DNA of 64,000 bases from Nodosilinea sp. PGN35 (GCF_029109325.1 NZ_JAQKQJ010000006.1:176256-240255), one strand, 5' to 3'. Positions 33,221-42,601 are shown, counted from the first letter of the stretch. Notes: generated by a model not told the origin, from the letters alone. Translations and numbers: made by a program.

Positions 33221-34831
33221 TTATTTGTGAAACATATTCAACATCCGCTGGGAGACCATAAAGCCGCCTGCGATGTTGACGGTGCCGAGGAAGAGGGCGA
33301 TCGCCCCCAGGATCGTCATCGGTGACGTAATATCCCCTGAGATCTGGAGCATGCCGCCGATGATGATGATGCCGCTGATGGCGTTGGTGACGCTCATCAG
33401 GGGGGTGTGCAGGCTGGGGGATACATCCCAAATCACCTTCCAGCCCAAAAAGCTGGCCAGCACAAAGACCGTCAGGTGGGTGATGAAGGAGGCGGGTGCC
33501 CAGAGGCCGATGGCGACGACCAGGCCGCCCAGCAGCAGGGGCCAGAGGAGTTGGCTGAGGGGAGATTTGGCGGCGGGGATCTCCTCAGAGGTGGGGGCGG
33601 TGGGGGCGGTGGGGGAGGCCGGAGCGGGGGCTTCGACCTTGGGGGGGGGCCAGGTGACCTGGCCGTTGTGGATCACGGTGGTAGCGCGGATCACCTGGTC
33701 ATCCATATTGATGGAGAAGTTTTCGGCTCCGCCCAGGTCGCTGAGCAGGTGCACCAGGTTGTTGCCGTAGAGCTGGCTGGCCTGGGAGGCCATACGGCTG
33801 GGCAGGTCGGTGAGGCCGATGACGGTGACGCCGTGGTGGTCGATGATTTCACCGGGCTGGGTGACTTCGCAGTTGCCCCCCTGTTCGGCGGCCAGATCGA
33901 CCACCACCGAGCCGGGCTTCATGCTCTCGACCATCTCCTGGGTGATCAGCAGGGGGGCGGGTTTGCCGGGGATCAGCGCCGTGGTGATGATGATATCCAC
34001 ATCCCTGGCCTGCTGGGCAAACAGGGCCATTTCGGCAGCGATGAAAGCCGGACTCATCACCTTGGCGTAGCCGCCTTCGCCGCTGCCGTCCTCCTCAAAG
34101 TGCAGTTCGAGAAATTCGGCTCCCAGGCTCTGCACCTGCTCTTTGACCACCAGGCGGGTGTCGAAGGCTTTGACGATCGCCCCCAAACTCTTGGCCGCCC
34201 CGATCGCCGCCAGCCCGGCTACGCCAACGCCAATCACCATCACCTTGGCGGGGGGCATCTTGCCTGCGGCGGTAATCTGGCCGGTGAAGCAGCGGCCAAA
34301 GTGGTGGGCGGCTTCGATCACCGCCCGGTAGCCGCCGATATTCGCCATCGAACTCAGGGCGTCGAGCTTTTGGGCGCGGGAGATGCGGGGCACCGAATCC
34401 ATCGCCAGCACGGTGCCACCCTGTTCCGCCAGCTGACTCAGCAGCTCCGGGTTTTGGGCGGGCCAGAGAAAGCTGATCAGGGTCTGCTCGGGCCGCAGCA
34501 GGGTAGCCTCGTGGCGGTCGAGGTGGGGGTGGTGCTGGGGCGATCGCACCTTGAGCACTACATCAGCGGCTTCCCACAGGTGGTTGGCGTCGGGCACCAC
34601 GGCGCAGCCGACGGCCTCGTAGGCGCTGTCGGGAAAGCTGGCTTCGGCCCCGGCCTGGGTTTCGACCAAGACCGTAAAGCCCAGCTTTTGCAGTTTCTTG
34701 GCGGTGTCGGGGGTAGCGGCGACCCGTCGTTCGCCCGCAAACACCTCTTTGGGAATACCGACCTTAACCTCTGAGGGGGCGGTATCAGCAGGAGCGGCCA
34801 TAGACTGGTCTTTGGGTGCGGCAATGGTCAT
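33221..34831 (-). CDS. pntA: NAD(P) transhydrogenase subunit alpha (fused alpha1-alpha2)
   Basis: 536 residues. AlaDH/PNT N-terminal domain: VGIPKEVFAGERRVAATPDT. NAD-binding domain: VMVIGVGVAGLAAIGAAKSLGA, with the RQD-type loop near VVDLAAEQGGNCE. An Ala/Pro/Thr linker (about 385-410) is followed by four C-terminal membrane helices. Some cyanobacteria encode these as two genes (pntAA, pntAB); here they are fused as in E. coli (510 residues). It acts with PntB in the membrane. Confidence 0.95.
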   Translation of the reverse strand: MTIAAPKDQSMAAPADTAPSEVKVGIPKEVFAGERRVAATPDTAKKLQKLGFTVLVETQAGAEASFPDSAYEAVGCAVVPDANHLWEAADVVLKVRSPQHHPHLDRHEATLLRPEQTLISFLWPAQNPELLSQLAEQGGTVLAMDSVPRISRAQKLDALSSMANIGGYRAVIEAAHHFGRCFTGQITAAGKMPPAKVMVIGVGVAGLAAIGAAKSLGAIVKAFDTRLVVKEQVQSLGAEFLELHFEEDGSGEGGYAKVMSPAFIAAEMALFAQQARDVDIIITTALIPGKPAPLLITQEMVESMKPGSVVVDLAAEQGGNCEVTQPGEIIDHHGVTVIGLTDLPSRMASQASQLYGNNLVHLLSDLGGAENFSINMDDQVIRATTVIHNGQVTWPPPKVEAPAPASPTAPTAPTSEEIPAAKSPLSQLLWPLLLGGLVVAIGLWAPASFITHLTVFVLASFLGWKVIWDVSPSLHTPLMSVTNAISGIIIIGGMLQISGDITSPMTILGAIALFLGTVNIAGGFMVSQRMLNMFHK

Positions 34832-35532
34832 AGGTGATTTAGGAGAGAAATGGCCTTAAACGACAGAGATGCAGACAGTAAATAGAGCCAAAGCGATCAA
34901 AAGAATCCCAACCTGAGCGCTAAAAAAGGGGATCGAAGGGGGAGGAGCCGAGGCGGTGAGAATCGCAGGGGGTGAATTGTGCGCCAGAACGGGCGGCAAA
35001 ATTTAGGGGCGGGCAGCGGCGGCAGGGGGCACTAGGGGCGCGATCGCAGACGTTTTAGAGGAGTTTTAGACAATTTAGACAATGGCAAAAAACCCATACC
35101 GGGGTGCAGTCTCCAGCTAAGCGAGGGTGCTTGACAGAATTGGTGACAGTCTAAACGCTGCCGTTCCGCAGGTATTGTCTACAGAATTGCCATCCCCCGC
35201 CGACTACTACAATCTCCCCTGGCTTCCTCAATCACCTGGATATTCAGATTGTTTTTTGATTTTGACGGCGATCGCAGGGTAGTGCCCCAGCCTGGACAAC
35301 CCTCTGCCTGGGCCTATCTCTGGCAGAGCCACCCGGCAAAAAAATCTTGCCCTAATCGGCAGCCCTACCTTGGTAGCCCTTACTGGGCGTCTCTGGCATG
35401 GTAAGAGGGCGGCCCAGCCCACCGCAGAAAACTTCAAGAATGTTTTAGGTCTGCGCCCGTCGAGTGGATGAATTGTCAGCGGCAGGAAACAACGTCTTTT
35501 TTTGCAACAACCCCAGTCACACCGAGCCAAAA
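34832..35532. other. Long intergenic region upstream of pntA
   Basis: About 700 bp. It includes small repeats of GTTTTAGA and TTTAGACAAT (35055-35085) and a TTGACA at 35130-35135 of uncertain use. A 102-codon minus-strand frame at 35228-35536 has Cys/Arg-rich composition without domain or ribosome site, and I do not regard it as a gene. No RNA gene was recognised. Confidence 0.4.
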
Positions 35533-36300
35533 TCAAGAATTTTGCAGTAAAAACTCTGCCAATTCTAAAAACCCGGCCACCTCGGCGGCCTGGGTGACGT
35601 AGGCAGGACGATAGGTAAGGCGAGACCAGTAGTCCACCACGTTGGCCACCCCCACCGACTGGGGAAACAGGGCCGGGTCAAACATGCTCTGGTCGTTAGG
35701 GCTGTCGCCTACCGTCAACACCTCGGCGGCGGCGACGGCGGCAAAATGGCCTGCAATGACTCGCTTCAACCCGGCCGCCTTAGACTGGCCCACCGTAAAC
35801 AGGTGGCACTGCACCGTGCTGTAGGTAAACCCCCAGCCCAACGACTGACACACCTGGGCCATTTCATCTAGATCGCTCTGGGTAAACCCCTCCAGGTCAA
35901 AGGTCCAGTCGGTGAGGCGAAAGCGGTTGTCTTCGGACTCGCGCAGCTGGGGCCAACGCCACCGCAGCTGCGTAAAGGCCTCGTGCAGCAGCTGCCGATG
36001 GGCCACCAGGTCAGGAATTTCGACTAGGGGCTCAGGCGGGCCAGCGGGGGGAAAGTAAATGCCGCCGTTTTCGGCCATCGCCCCGGCCACGGGCAGGTAG
36101 TGGGCCAGGCCATTTACCCACCCCGCCGACCGCCCAGTGACAATCATTACCGGCAGCCCTGCCGCCTGAAGCTGCTCTAGCCCTTGCAGCAGGGCGGGGG
36201 TAAACTTGCCGTCGTGGGTGAGGGTGCCATCCATATCGGTGGCCAGCAGCTTGGGCCGGGGTGAAAAGCCATGGCCAGGCAATGGTTGAACTTCGTGCAT
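35533..36300 (-). CDS. HAD-superfamily phosphatase (Cof / sucrose- or mannosyl-phosphate phosphatase-like)
   Basis: 255 residues. HAD motif I is LLATDMDGTLTHDG, motif II VMIVTGRS, motif III Lys in QSKAAGLKRVI, and motif IV VLTVGDSPNDQSMFD. The cap between motifs II and III, with ENGGIYF, is of the C2B type found in sucrose-phosphate and Cof-like phosphatases. It dephosphorylates a sugar phosphate or related metabolite that cannot be identified. It is divergent from the M15 peptidase gene. Confidence 0.88.
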   Translation of the reverse strand: MHEVQPLPGHGFSPRPKLLATDMDGTLTHDGKFTPALLQGLEQLQAAGLPVMIVTGRSAGWVNGLAHYLPVAGAMAENGGIYFPPAGPPEPLVEIPDLVAHRQLLHEAFTQLRWRWPQLRESEDNRFRLTDWTFDLEGFTQSDLDEMAQVCQSLGWGFTYSTVQCHLFTVGQSKAAGLKRVIAGHFAAVAAAEVLTVGDSPNDQSMFDPALFPQSVGVANVVDYWSRLTYRPAYVTQAAEVAGFLELAEFLLQNS

Positions 36301-36368
36301 TGACTTTACACTTTGGGGTTACTGTTTTGGGATTACTGTGGACAGGTCAGAATGGCCTAATGCACGCT

Positions 36369-38030
36369 ATGAGCACGTTAGCACCCGATCAACGCAACTA
36401 CTACTATCTATTGGAAGGGGGTCGGGCAGGGGTGCATAAGCCCATTTTGGCGGCCCTCCACGCGGTTCACCGTCAGCCCCAGCTCACCGATGGCGAAACG
36501 GGTCTGGGCATTGCCCCGGTGAACCAGGTGGCCATGGGCGAGGTTGACACCTTTGCCACCCAGGTACAGTACGCGGCCAACACCCTGCGCAGCCTCACCA
36601 ACGGTCTGGTTGAGCAGGGCTGGAGCGGAGCTGACATCTGGGATGCCAGCGTGGGGCGCTACAGCGATCGCTTTCTGCAAGCGGTGGCCAAGGGCTTTAC
36701 CCCAGCGGAGGGCCATCCCGACGCCGCCCAGCTCGAACCCACCGACCCCGCCGCCCTGCTCCAGGCCTACCTCGAAGACATCAGCACCGACTACAGCGGG
36801 GCGCAGCTGCCCCAAAACCTCAGCCAGCTCGACCCGGCTCTGCTGGCCTTTGTCGAACGGGTGCCGCCCAACTACGGCCGGCTCGACTTCCAGCGCCAGG
36901 CCATGGTGGAGGCGGTGCGGCTGTGGCGGCAGCTCAACACGGCGTCCGCCGTGTACGACGCCCTCAGCGTGCCGGTGGTTGACCAGGTGCCCGACGAGGC
37001 GGCCCTAGACAATGCCCTGGTGGCCTTTATGCAGTCGGCGGCCCGGTACTACGCAGGCTACCCCAACCAGCGGGAGGCGCTGATTCGCCTGGTGCAGCTG
37101 TGGCGGGCGATGGACGGGCGGGAGGAGGCGATCGCCTGGCTGCTCACCCACGATCCCTTTGCCCACGAGACCAACCTCGAAATTGTTGACCCGGCGCTGA
37201 TCGCCTTTGTGCAAAAAATTCCCGACCTCTACAGCGGTCAGGGCGATCTGCGCTTTGCTCTGACCGAGGGCTACCGCCGCTGGTTTGGCCTCGACTCGCG
37301 CACCGCCGCCGTTCAGCGGCTGGGGGTCAACCCCGACGACCTGGCGCAGAACGCCGACAACCAGGCCGCCCTGGTCACGACCGCCCGCACCCTCGATCGC
37401 GCCCTGCTCGATTTTGCGGCCCACGTTCCTACCACCTACACCCCTACCGAAGACCAGCGCGAGGCCTTGATTCGCCTGGTGCAGATCTGGCGGCGGCTGG
37501 AGGGGCGCATTCCCGCCATTCAGTCGCTGTTTGAGGATCTGCGGCGGCTGGAGCGGGCCGCCCCGACTTCGCCCGAGGCCATGCCCGCCCCGGTACCCGC
37601 ACCCCAGCCGCCGCGCCCGATGCGGTGGACACCGAACAACCTTCAGCTCGACGCCAGCATTGTGCCCAACGGCAACTTCACCTGGTCAGAAGCCACCCGG
37701 GGCGGGGCTCGCATGCCCCCCAACCAGGCCACGGTGGATGCCATTGTGCGCATTGCCGCTCTGGCCCAGCAGGCCCGCGATCGCATCGGTCGGCCCTTTC
37801 TTGTCACCAGCTGGTATCGCCCCGCCGAGATCAACCGCCGGGTGGGCGGGGCCTCCCAGAGTCGCCACATCGTGGGCGATGCCATCGACTTTTACTGTGT
37901 GGGGCTGACGGGCAACCAGGTCTACTGGGCGCTCGATCCCTGGTGGCCGGGGGGGCTGGGCCGCTACAGCCAGTTCCCGGCGCTGGTGCATTTAGATGCG
38001 CGGGGGTCTAAGGCGCGGTGGACGCACTAG
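36369..38030 (+). CDS. Peptidase M15-like protein with four tandem helical repeats
   Basis: 553 residues from the ATG at 36369 (MSTLAPDQRN); ATG codons at 36360 and 36261 are possible, but the latter overlaps the divergent HAD gene. The N-terminus (NYYYLLEGGRAGVHKPIL, then GIAPVNQVAMGEVDTFATQV) is unrecognised. Four repeats follow at about residues 155-190, 212-248, 274-310 and 341-377, each of the form LDxALLxF...VPxxY...QREALIRLVQLWR. A Pro-rich hinge leads to a C-terminal M15 domain with ligands His500 and Asp504 (SRHIVGDAID) and His541 (VHLD). It would cleave peptidoglycan cross-links or peptides. No signal peptide is clear. Confidence 0.82.
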   Translation: MSTLAPDQRNYYYLLEGGRAGVHKPILAALHAVHRQPQLTDGETGLGIAPVNQVAMGEVDTFATQVQYAANTLRSLTNGLVEQGWSGADIWDASVGRYSDRFLQAVAKGFTPAEGHPDAAQLEPTDPAALLQAYLEDISTDYSGAQLPQNLSQLDPALLAFVERVPPNYGRLDFQRQAMVEAVRLWRQLNTASAVYDALSVPVVDQVPDEAALDNALVAFMQSAARYYAGYPNQREALIRLVQLWRAMDGREEAIAWLLTHDPFAHETNLEIVDPALIAFVQKIPDLYSGQGDLRFALTEGYRRWFGLDSRTAAVQRLGVNPDDLAQNADNQAALVTTARTLDRALLDFAAHVPTTYTPTEDQREALIRLVQIWRRLEGRIPAIQSLFEDLRRLERAAPTSPEAMPAPVPAPQPPRPMRWTPNNLQLDASIVPNGNFTWSEATRGGARMPPNQATVDAIVRIAALAQQARDRIGRPFLVTSWYRPAEINRRVGGASQSRHIVGDAIDFYCVGLTGNQVYWALDPWWPGGLGRYSQFPALVHLDARGSKARWTH

Positions 38031-38035
38031 TAGGG

Positions 38036-38057
38036 GCAGACCCCCGTGTCTGCCCTC
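38036..38057. repeat. GGGCAGAC...GTCTGCCC hairpin
   Basis: Eight-base stem GGGCAGAC/GTCTGCCC with a six-base loop, six bases after the stop of the M15 gene. TCAAAAATTTT follows, so weak termination is possible. It also belongs to the class of GTAGGGGC-type dispersed palindromes. Confidence 0.6.
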
Positions 38058-38137
38058 AAAAATTTTGGATTGGCGATTTTGGATTTTGGCAAGGTAGTGG
38101 GGCTTCAGAACTTACTAGGGTTAATGCAAGGAGACGT

Positions 38138-38173
38138 ATGCGCCCTGCGGTTCAGGGAAGATGGCAGCGATGA
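38138..38173 (+). CDS. Possible 11-codon leader ORF before prmC, ending in UGA
   Basis: An AAGGAG precedes this ATG at six-base spacing, the strongest ribosome site in the neighbourhood. The product would be MRPAVQGRWQR and the stop is TGA followed by C. That TGA overlaps the internal prmC start codon at 38170 as ATGA, so the leader and prmC could be translationally coupled. The coding status is inferred only from this geometry. Confidence 0.35.
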   Translation: MRPAVQGRWQR

Positions 38174-39087
38174 CGGCTAGCGGCACCGTGACGGGGGCGG
38201 AGCTGTGGGCCTGGCGCGAAAAGGCTCTGGCAGAGGCTCGGGCGGCGGGGGTGGATGCCGACGAGGTCGATTGGCTGCTGATGGCGGTGGCGGCGGTCGA
38301 TCGGCTATCGCTGCGGCTGGGCACGGTGCGGGGGCGAGGGGCGATCCCGCTGAGCTATTCTCTAGTCGAACTGGAGCGGCGCTGGCAGGAGCGGCTGACT
38401 CAACGCACCCCAGTGCAGTACCTGGTGGGTGAAACCCCCTGGCGCGACCTGGTGCTGACGGTGTCTCCGGCGGTGCTGATCCCGCGTCCTGAGACGGAGT
38501 TGATGATTGACTTGGCTGAGGCGGCGATCGCCTGCAGCCCGATTGGCGATCGGCTGGCCGAAGGACTGTGGGCGGATCTGGGAACGGGCAGCGGCGCGAT
38601 CGCCCTGGGTCTGGCCCAAGCTTTTCCCGCCGCGCAGATTCTGGCGGTGGATTTGAGTGCTGAGGCGCTGGCGATCGCCCAGGGGAACGCGGCCAGGGCG
38701 GGCTTGCGGGATCGCGTCACGTTCTATAACGGATCCTGGTTTGAGCCGCTAGAGGCCTATCGCGGGCAGCTCAGCGCTGTGGTGTCGAATCCGCCCTACA
38801 TTCCCTCGGCGCTGCTGCCGACCCTTGAGCCCGAGGTGATTCACCACGAACCGGTCAGTGCTCTAGATGGCGGCGACGATGGCCTGGATGATCTCCGCCT
38901 GCTCGCCGCCCAGGCTCCCGGATTTTTGGTGCCGGGCGGACTCTGGCTGGTGGAGATGATGGCGGGTCAGGGGCAATCAGTCCGAGCCCTGCTGGAGGCG
39001 CAGGGGTGCTATTGCGATATTCAAATTTGTCTGGATTTGACGGGGCGCGATCGCTTTGTGCAGGCGATCTACAGCCCTCAACCCTAG
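38161..39087 (+). CDS. prmC: Release factor glutamine methyltransferase (PrmC/HemK)
   Basis: 308 residues from the ATG at 38161; the ATG at 38170 overlaps the stop of a leader ORF (ATGA) and has the better-placed GGGAAG, so it may be the true start. The N-terminal helical domain contains LAEARAAGVDADEVDWLL. The SAM-binding fold contains LIPRPETELMIDL and ADLGTGSGAIALGLA. The catalytic NPPY motif is VVSNPPYIPS. It methylates the Gln of GGQ in RF1 and RF2. Its 3' end overlaps the convergent gene by four bases. Confidence 0.95.
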   Translation: MAAMTASGTVTGAELWAWREKALAEARAAGVDADEVDWLLMAVAAVDRLSLRLGTVRGRGAIPLSYSLVELERRWQERLTQRTPVQYLVGETPWRDLVLTVSPAVLIPRPETELMIDLAEAAIACSPIGDRLAEGLWADLGTGSGAIALGLAQAFPAAQILAVDLSAEALAIAQGNAARAGLRDRVTFYNGSWFEPLEAYRGQLSAVVSNPPYIPSALLPTLEPEVIHHEPVSALDGGDDGLDDLRLLAAQAPGFLVPGGLWLVEMMAGQGQSVRALLEAQGCYCDIQICLDLTGRDRFVQAIYSPQP

Positions 39088-40454
39088 CGATCGCGCAGGC
39101 GGCGCTGGTATTCCCAGAAGCGCTGCCACCAGTCGGCGGGCTCATCCTTGGGGCCGTCGTGCTCGGTGGGGCGGTCGCTGGGGCCATCGACCACCAGGCT
39201 GCCCACGTAGTCGGCCTCGGCATAGACGCGATCGATCTGCTGGCGAATTTCGGCCATATCCGCTTCCGACACCACGCCGTTGCTGGTGGCCTTGTAGAAC
39301 TGCACCGTCACCCGAATGGGGTAGTCGGGGTCGCGCTCGATCGCCAGGTTGTCAATTTCGGTAAAGGGCCCCTCCACCGCGCCGTGGCCGATGACGGCGG
39401 CCTCCACGTCGCTGGCACCCCGGTTGGCCTCCAGGGCAGGGGCGGCGGCCATGGGGGCCAGCATGTCAAAGGATGACTGGCGCATCGGTGCCCGCTGCTT
39501 GAGGGGCACCTGAATCAGCAGCACCATGTTCAGGCCCTCGGTGTCGTCCCCAGCGCCGTCATTCCCGGGCCGGCCAGGATTCTCCACCGCCTGAAAGTCG
39601 CTGAGGCGCTGGCCTGTAAAGCTGGCCCGTTCGCCATTTTTGTTGAAAAACAGGCGCTGCCCCCAGGTCTGCCCCGCCTCAAAGCCATCGCGCTGGTTGT
39701 CGATCACGGTGACGCTGGTGCCTTCGCGGGTGGCGAGAATGGTCAGCACCGCCGGGTCGCCGGGGCGCGACTGGTAGTTAAACAGCACCGGGTTAAAGGT
39801 GGCCATCCCCTCCTGGGGAATCGGCAAAAAGCAGGCCTGGGCGCTGACCAGGACATGGCTATCGCGCTGGGGGGCAAGCAGCGATCGCCCTCGCCCCTGC
39901 CAGGAGTCTGGCGTACTCAGGTAGCTGCGCAGATCGCCCAGCACCTCGCTCAGGGCCACCCGGCGCAGGTCTTCGCCCTTTTCGTTGCCCACCTGCAAAA
40001 AGAAGCTCTCCAGGGGAATGTCGGCGCTGATGTCTGCAAAGTTGGGATGGCGAATTACCGGCATCAGGTGCAGCTGGTACTGCCGACTCACTGGATCCTG
40101 CTGCTGCACCTGGATGGTCATGTCGCTGATGTTGGGGCCGACCGCCGAGCCGTAGAAACGCCCGGTGTCTTCCCAGGTGACGTTGAGCACGTTGAGATTC
40201 AAAGACTCCGCCAGTCGGCGGGCGCTGGGGTCGTGCACCATGGCCTGGGTGCGCTCGATCACCTGGCGGTAGCGGTCAAAGGCCTGGCGCGGCACAATCG
40301 GTGGCATAGGCGAGCTTTCCGTAGGGGTGGGGTTGGGGTTGGCGTTGGGATTAGGCGCGATCGGATCCCATGCCTGGGTGGGGGCAGCGAGGGCGATGGG
40401 CAGGGCTGCCGCCGCCACTGCGCCCAGTAACCAAGTCTTCCAGCGGTGTTCCAT
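39084..40454 (-). CDS. Conserved secreted protein of unknown function
   Basis: 456 residues. It has a signal peptide (WKTWLLGAVAAAALPIALA, cleavage after APTQA) and then an Asn/Pro-rich linker (NPNANPNPTPTESS). A soluble domain follows: VTWEDTGRFYGSAVGPNISD, QYQLHLMPVIRHPNFADI, EVLGDLRSYLSTPDSWQGRG, LVSAQACFLPIPQEGMATFN. The family appears confined to cyanobacteria as far as I can tell, and I cannot name it. Export to the periplasm or outside is inferred from the signal peptide. It overlaps the 3' end of prmC by four bases. Confidence 0.8.
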   Translation of the reverse strand: MEHRWKTWLLGAVAAAALPIALAAPTQAWDPIAPNPNANPNPTPTESSPMPPIVPRQAFDRYRQVIERTQAMVHDPSARRLAESLNLNVLNVTWEDTGRFYGSAVGPNISDMTIQVQQQDPVSRQYQLHLMPVIRHPNFADISADIPLESFFLQVGNEKGEDLRRVALSEVLGDLRSYLSTPDSWQGRGRSLLAPQRDSHVLVSAQACFLPIPQEGMATFNPVLFNYQSRPGDPAVLTILATREGTSVTVIDNQRDGFEAGQTWGQRLFFNKNGERASFTGQRLSDFQAVENPGRPGNDGAGDDTEGLNMVLLIQVPLKQRAPMRQSSFDMLAPMAAAPALEANRGASDVEAAVIGHGAVEGPFTEIDNLAIERDPDYPIRVTVQFYKATSNGVVSEADMAEIRQQIDRVYAEADYVGSLVVDGPSDRPTEHDGPKDEPADWWQRFWEYQRRLRDR

Positions 40455-40918
40455 CCTCAGGCCCTCGCAAAGCTATGCCCCTAACCTACGCGCTGGGGTG
40501 ACCCAGCTCAGGACGGTTACAAAAACTGAAACTAGGGTTGAAGTCACGTTTTATACGGCACCGACAGTCCACACCCGTAACCCCACGGCGACCGTGCTGA
40601 ATCGGATGGTGGCCAGGGCAGGACGATTTCCCAGGGATCGCAACGGGAAGCGCATCGGTCAATTTCAGGCTATTAGCTGTCGTCACTGTAATCACCCCGG
40701 CCCCAACCGCTCGGCTGCCAATCAGTAGGGAGCGAGCGCTGGCTTGCCCCGCCCACCGTCGGTGGTCACCCTCACCGAGGGCTCTGGCAGCCCAGGTGGG
40801 GAAAGCGCAGGGAGACGAAATTTAGGCAAAATTGTGATTTTGCTAACTAAACTAACCTCAGGTTGAACCCTAATCTCAGGGCCCATGGGCACGTAGTTTT
40901 AGTCGTCGTACATTCCCT
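40455..40918. other. Divergent promoter region for xdhA
   Basis: 464 bp between the secreted protein and xdhA. Seen: a small hairpin CCACCGTCGGTGG near 40755-40767 and an A+T-rich stretch just before xdhA. A GTA...TAC pair at 40893-40911 has the wrong spacing for NtcA. No gene or RNA was recognised. Confidence 0.4.
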
Positions 40919-42379
40919 ATGCCTCAACAACTCGACTGCCAGTTCAGCTTTACCATTAATGGGGAGCCGGTCTCCATCACAGGTTTCTCGCCAGCGATCA
41001 CCCTGCTGGAGTACCTGCGCCTGAGCGGGCGAGCCGGTACCAAAGAAGGCTGCGGCGACGGCGACTGCGGGGCCTGCACGGTAGCGATCGTGGGGGCGGG
41101 GGCCGACGGCCAGCCCCACTACCAGGCGGTCAACAGCTGCCTGATCCCCCTGGGGGCGGTGGCCGGGCGACAGGTGTGGACGGCGGACGGCATCGCCCAG
41201 GGCCGGATTGCCAAAAGCCCCCTGGTGAAAGAACCCGTCACCGCCGACCAGCTCCACCCGGTGCAGGCGGCGATGGTCGAAACCGGCGGTTCCCAGTGCG
41301 GCTACTGCACCCCCGGCTTCATCATGAGCCTGTTTGCCGCCTACTACGACGGCACCCCCGACGACCTCTCGGTGGAGGGCAACCTCTGCCGCTGCACGGG
41401 CTACCTACCCATCCGCCGCGCCGCCCAGAGGGTGGCCGAGGCTGCGGCTCATGACGGGTTTGCCGAACAGTTGACCACAGCCTCGCCAACCCTGGCTCCC
41501 CTGGCCTACACCACCCAAAACAACGGCCCTAGCGAGCAGTTTTATCGTCCCACTCAGCTCTCTGAAGTTCTCGATCTATTGCAGCGGCACCCGAACGCTA
41601 CGCTGGTCGCCGGGGCCACTGACCTGGGCCTGGAGATGAGCTGGCACCGACAGCACTACCCCGTGCTAATTTCCCTGGAGGCCGTCACCGAACTGAAGCG
41701 GATTCACAAAACTGAGGAGACCGTTGCAATCGGTGCGGCGGTGCCCCTCAGCCACATCGAGACCACCCTGCACGGCCTCTTCCCCAGCCTGGATGAGATG
41801 ATCCACTGGTTTGCTGCCCGCCAGGTGCGCAACCGGGCCACCCTCGGCGGCAACATCGGCACGGCATCGCCCATCGGCGACCTGCCCCCCGTTCTCCTAT
41901 CTTTGGATGCCAGCCTGAAGCTGGCGGGGCCGGAGGGAGAACGCACCCTGCCCCTGGCCGACTTCTTCCTGGGCTACCGCCAGACGGCCCTCCAGCCCGG
42001 TGAGGTGATTGTGTCGGTGACAATCCCCCGAGCGCCCGCCCCAGGGACGGCCCGCCGCCTGGCCCAGGCCTACAAAATCGGCAAGCGCGGCACCGACGAC
42101 ATCAGCATTGTGGCTGCCGCCTTTGCAGTGGATGTGGATGGGGACAACCAGATCCTGAAGGCGCGGCTGGGCTATGGCGGGGTGGCGGCGACTCCGGCAA
42201 GGGCGATCGCCGTTGAAGAGTTCCTGCTGGGCAAGCCCTGGACGATGGCGACCGTGCAGGCCTCTAAACCCTTACTGCAAGAGGCGTTCACGCCGCTGAG
42301 CGACCTGCGCGGCAGCGCCGAGTACCGTAAGCGTTTAGTCGTAAACCTATTCAAGAAATTTTACGTGGAGTTTCCTTGA
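40919..42379 (+). CDS. xdhA: Xanthine dehydrogenase small subunit (2Fe-2S and FAD)
   Basis: 486 residues, matching the Rhodobacter-type XdhA that carries both FeS and FAD. The plant-ferredoxin-like cluster is EGCGDGDCGACTV. The second cluster domain holds QCGYCTPGFIMS and NLCRCTGYLPIRRA. The FAD domain includes VAGATDLGLEMSW and RNRATLGGNIGTASPIGDLPP. It moves electrons from the Mo centre of XdhB to NAD. A decayed toxin-antitoxin locus and several short palindromes separate it from xdhB by 945 bp. An aldehyde or CO-dehydrogenase relative is less likely, because XdhC and an adenine deaminase lie nearby. Confidence 0.93.
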   Translation: MPQQLDCQFSFTINGEPVSITGFSPAITLLEYLRLSGRAGTKEGCGDGDCGACTVAIVGAGADGQPHYQAVNSCLIPLGAVAGRQVWTADGIAQGRIAKSPLVKEPVTADQLHPVQAAMVETGGSQCGYCTPGFIMSLFAAYYDGTPDDLSVEGNLCRCTGYLPIRRAAQRVAEAAAHDGFAEQLTTASPTLAPLAYTTQNNGPSEQFYRPTQLSEVLDLLQRHPNATLVAGATDLGLEMSWHRQHYPVLISLEAVTELKRIHKTEETVAIGAAVPLSHIETTLHGLFPSLDEMIHWFAARQVRNRATLGGNIGTASPIGDLPPVLLSLDASLKLAGPEGERTLPLADFFLGYRQTALQPGEVIVSVTIPRAPAPGTARRLAQAYKIGKRGTDDISIVAAAFAVDVDGDNQILKARLGYGGVAATPARAIAVEEFLLGKPWTMATVQASKPLLQEAFTPLSDLRGSAEYRKRLVVNLFKKFYVEFP

Positions 42380-42393
42380 GGCATAAGCCCCTG

Positions 42394-42425
42394 AAACGGT
42401 GCATCGCTGCGCGGATGCACCCTAC
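42394..42425. repeat. GGTGCATCGCTGCGCGGATGCACCC repeat
   Basis: Imperfect palindrome GGTGCATCGCTGCGCGGATG followed by CACC, directly after the stop of xdhA. The opposite orientation occurs at 28282-28310. Confidence 0.7.
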
Positions 42426-42453
42426 GGTTGACGGTCTTTTGCAAATAGACTTT

Positions 42454-42475
42454 GTAGGGTGGGCATTGCCCACCA
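42454..42475. repeat. GTAGGGTGGGCATTGCCCACC repeat
   Basis: Same family as 13116-13137. It lies 30 bp after the preceding palindrome, in the gap between xdhA and xdhB. Confidence 0.8.
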
Positions 42476-42601
42476 TTCCAAAACAGGGCAAAGTTAGCCA
42501 AAGTCAACTGTTTTCGATGCGCCCGATCAGCCCCATAGCTGCAAGTCCTGAGTGAGGACATAATGAGATCTGAGGAAGACTACTATCAACGGTGAAGCGT
42601 G

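Noticed and set aside
31447..34774. Antisense frames of about 380 and 455 codons opposite pntB and pntA
   Set aside because: The sense strands encode unmistakable transhydrogenase subunits; the antisense products are His/Gly-rich without features.
35228..35536. 102-codon minus-strand frame upstream of pntA
   Set aside because: Cys/Arg-rich composition, no ribosome site, no family, and overlap with the 3' end of the HAD gene.
40893..40911. GTA...TAC pair before xdhA considered as an NtcA site
   Set aside because: The spacing is 13 bases rather than the 8 required.
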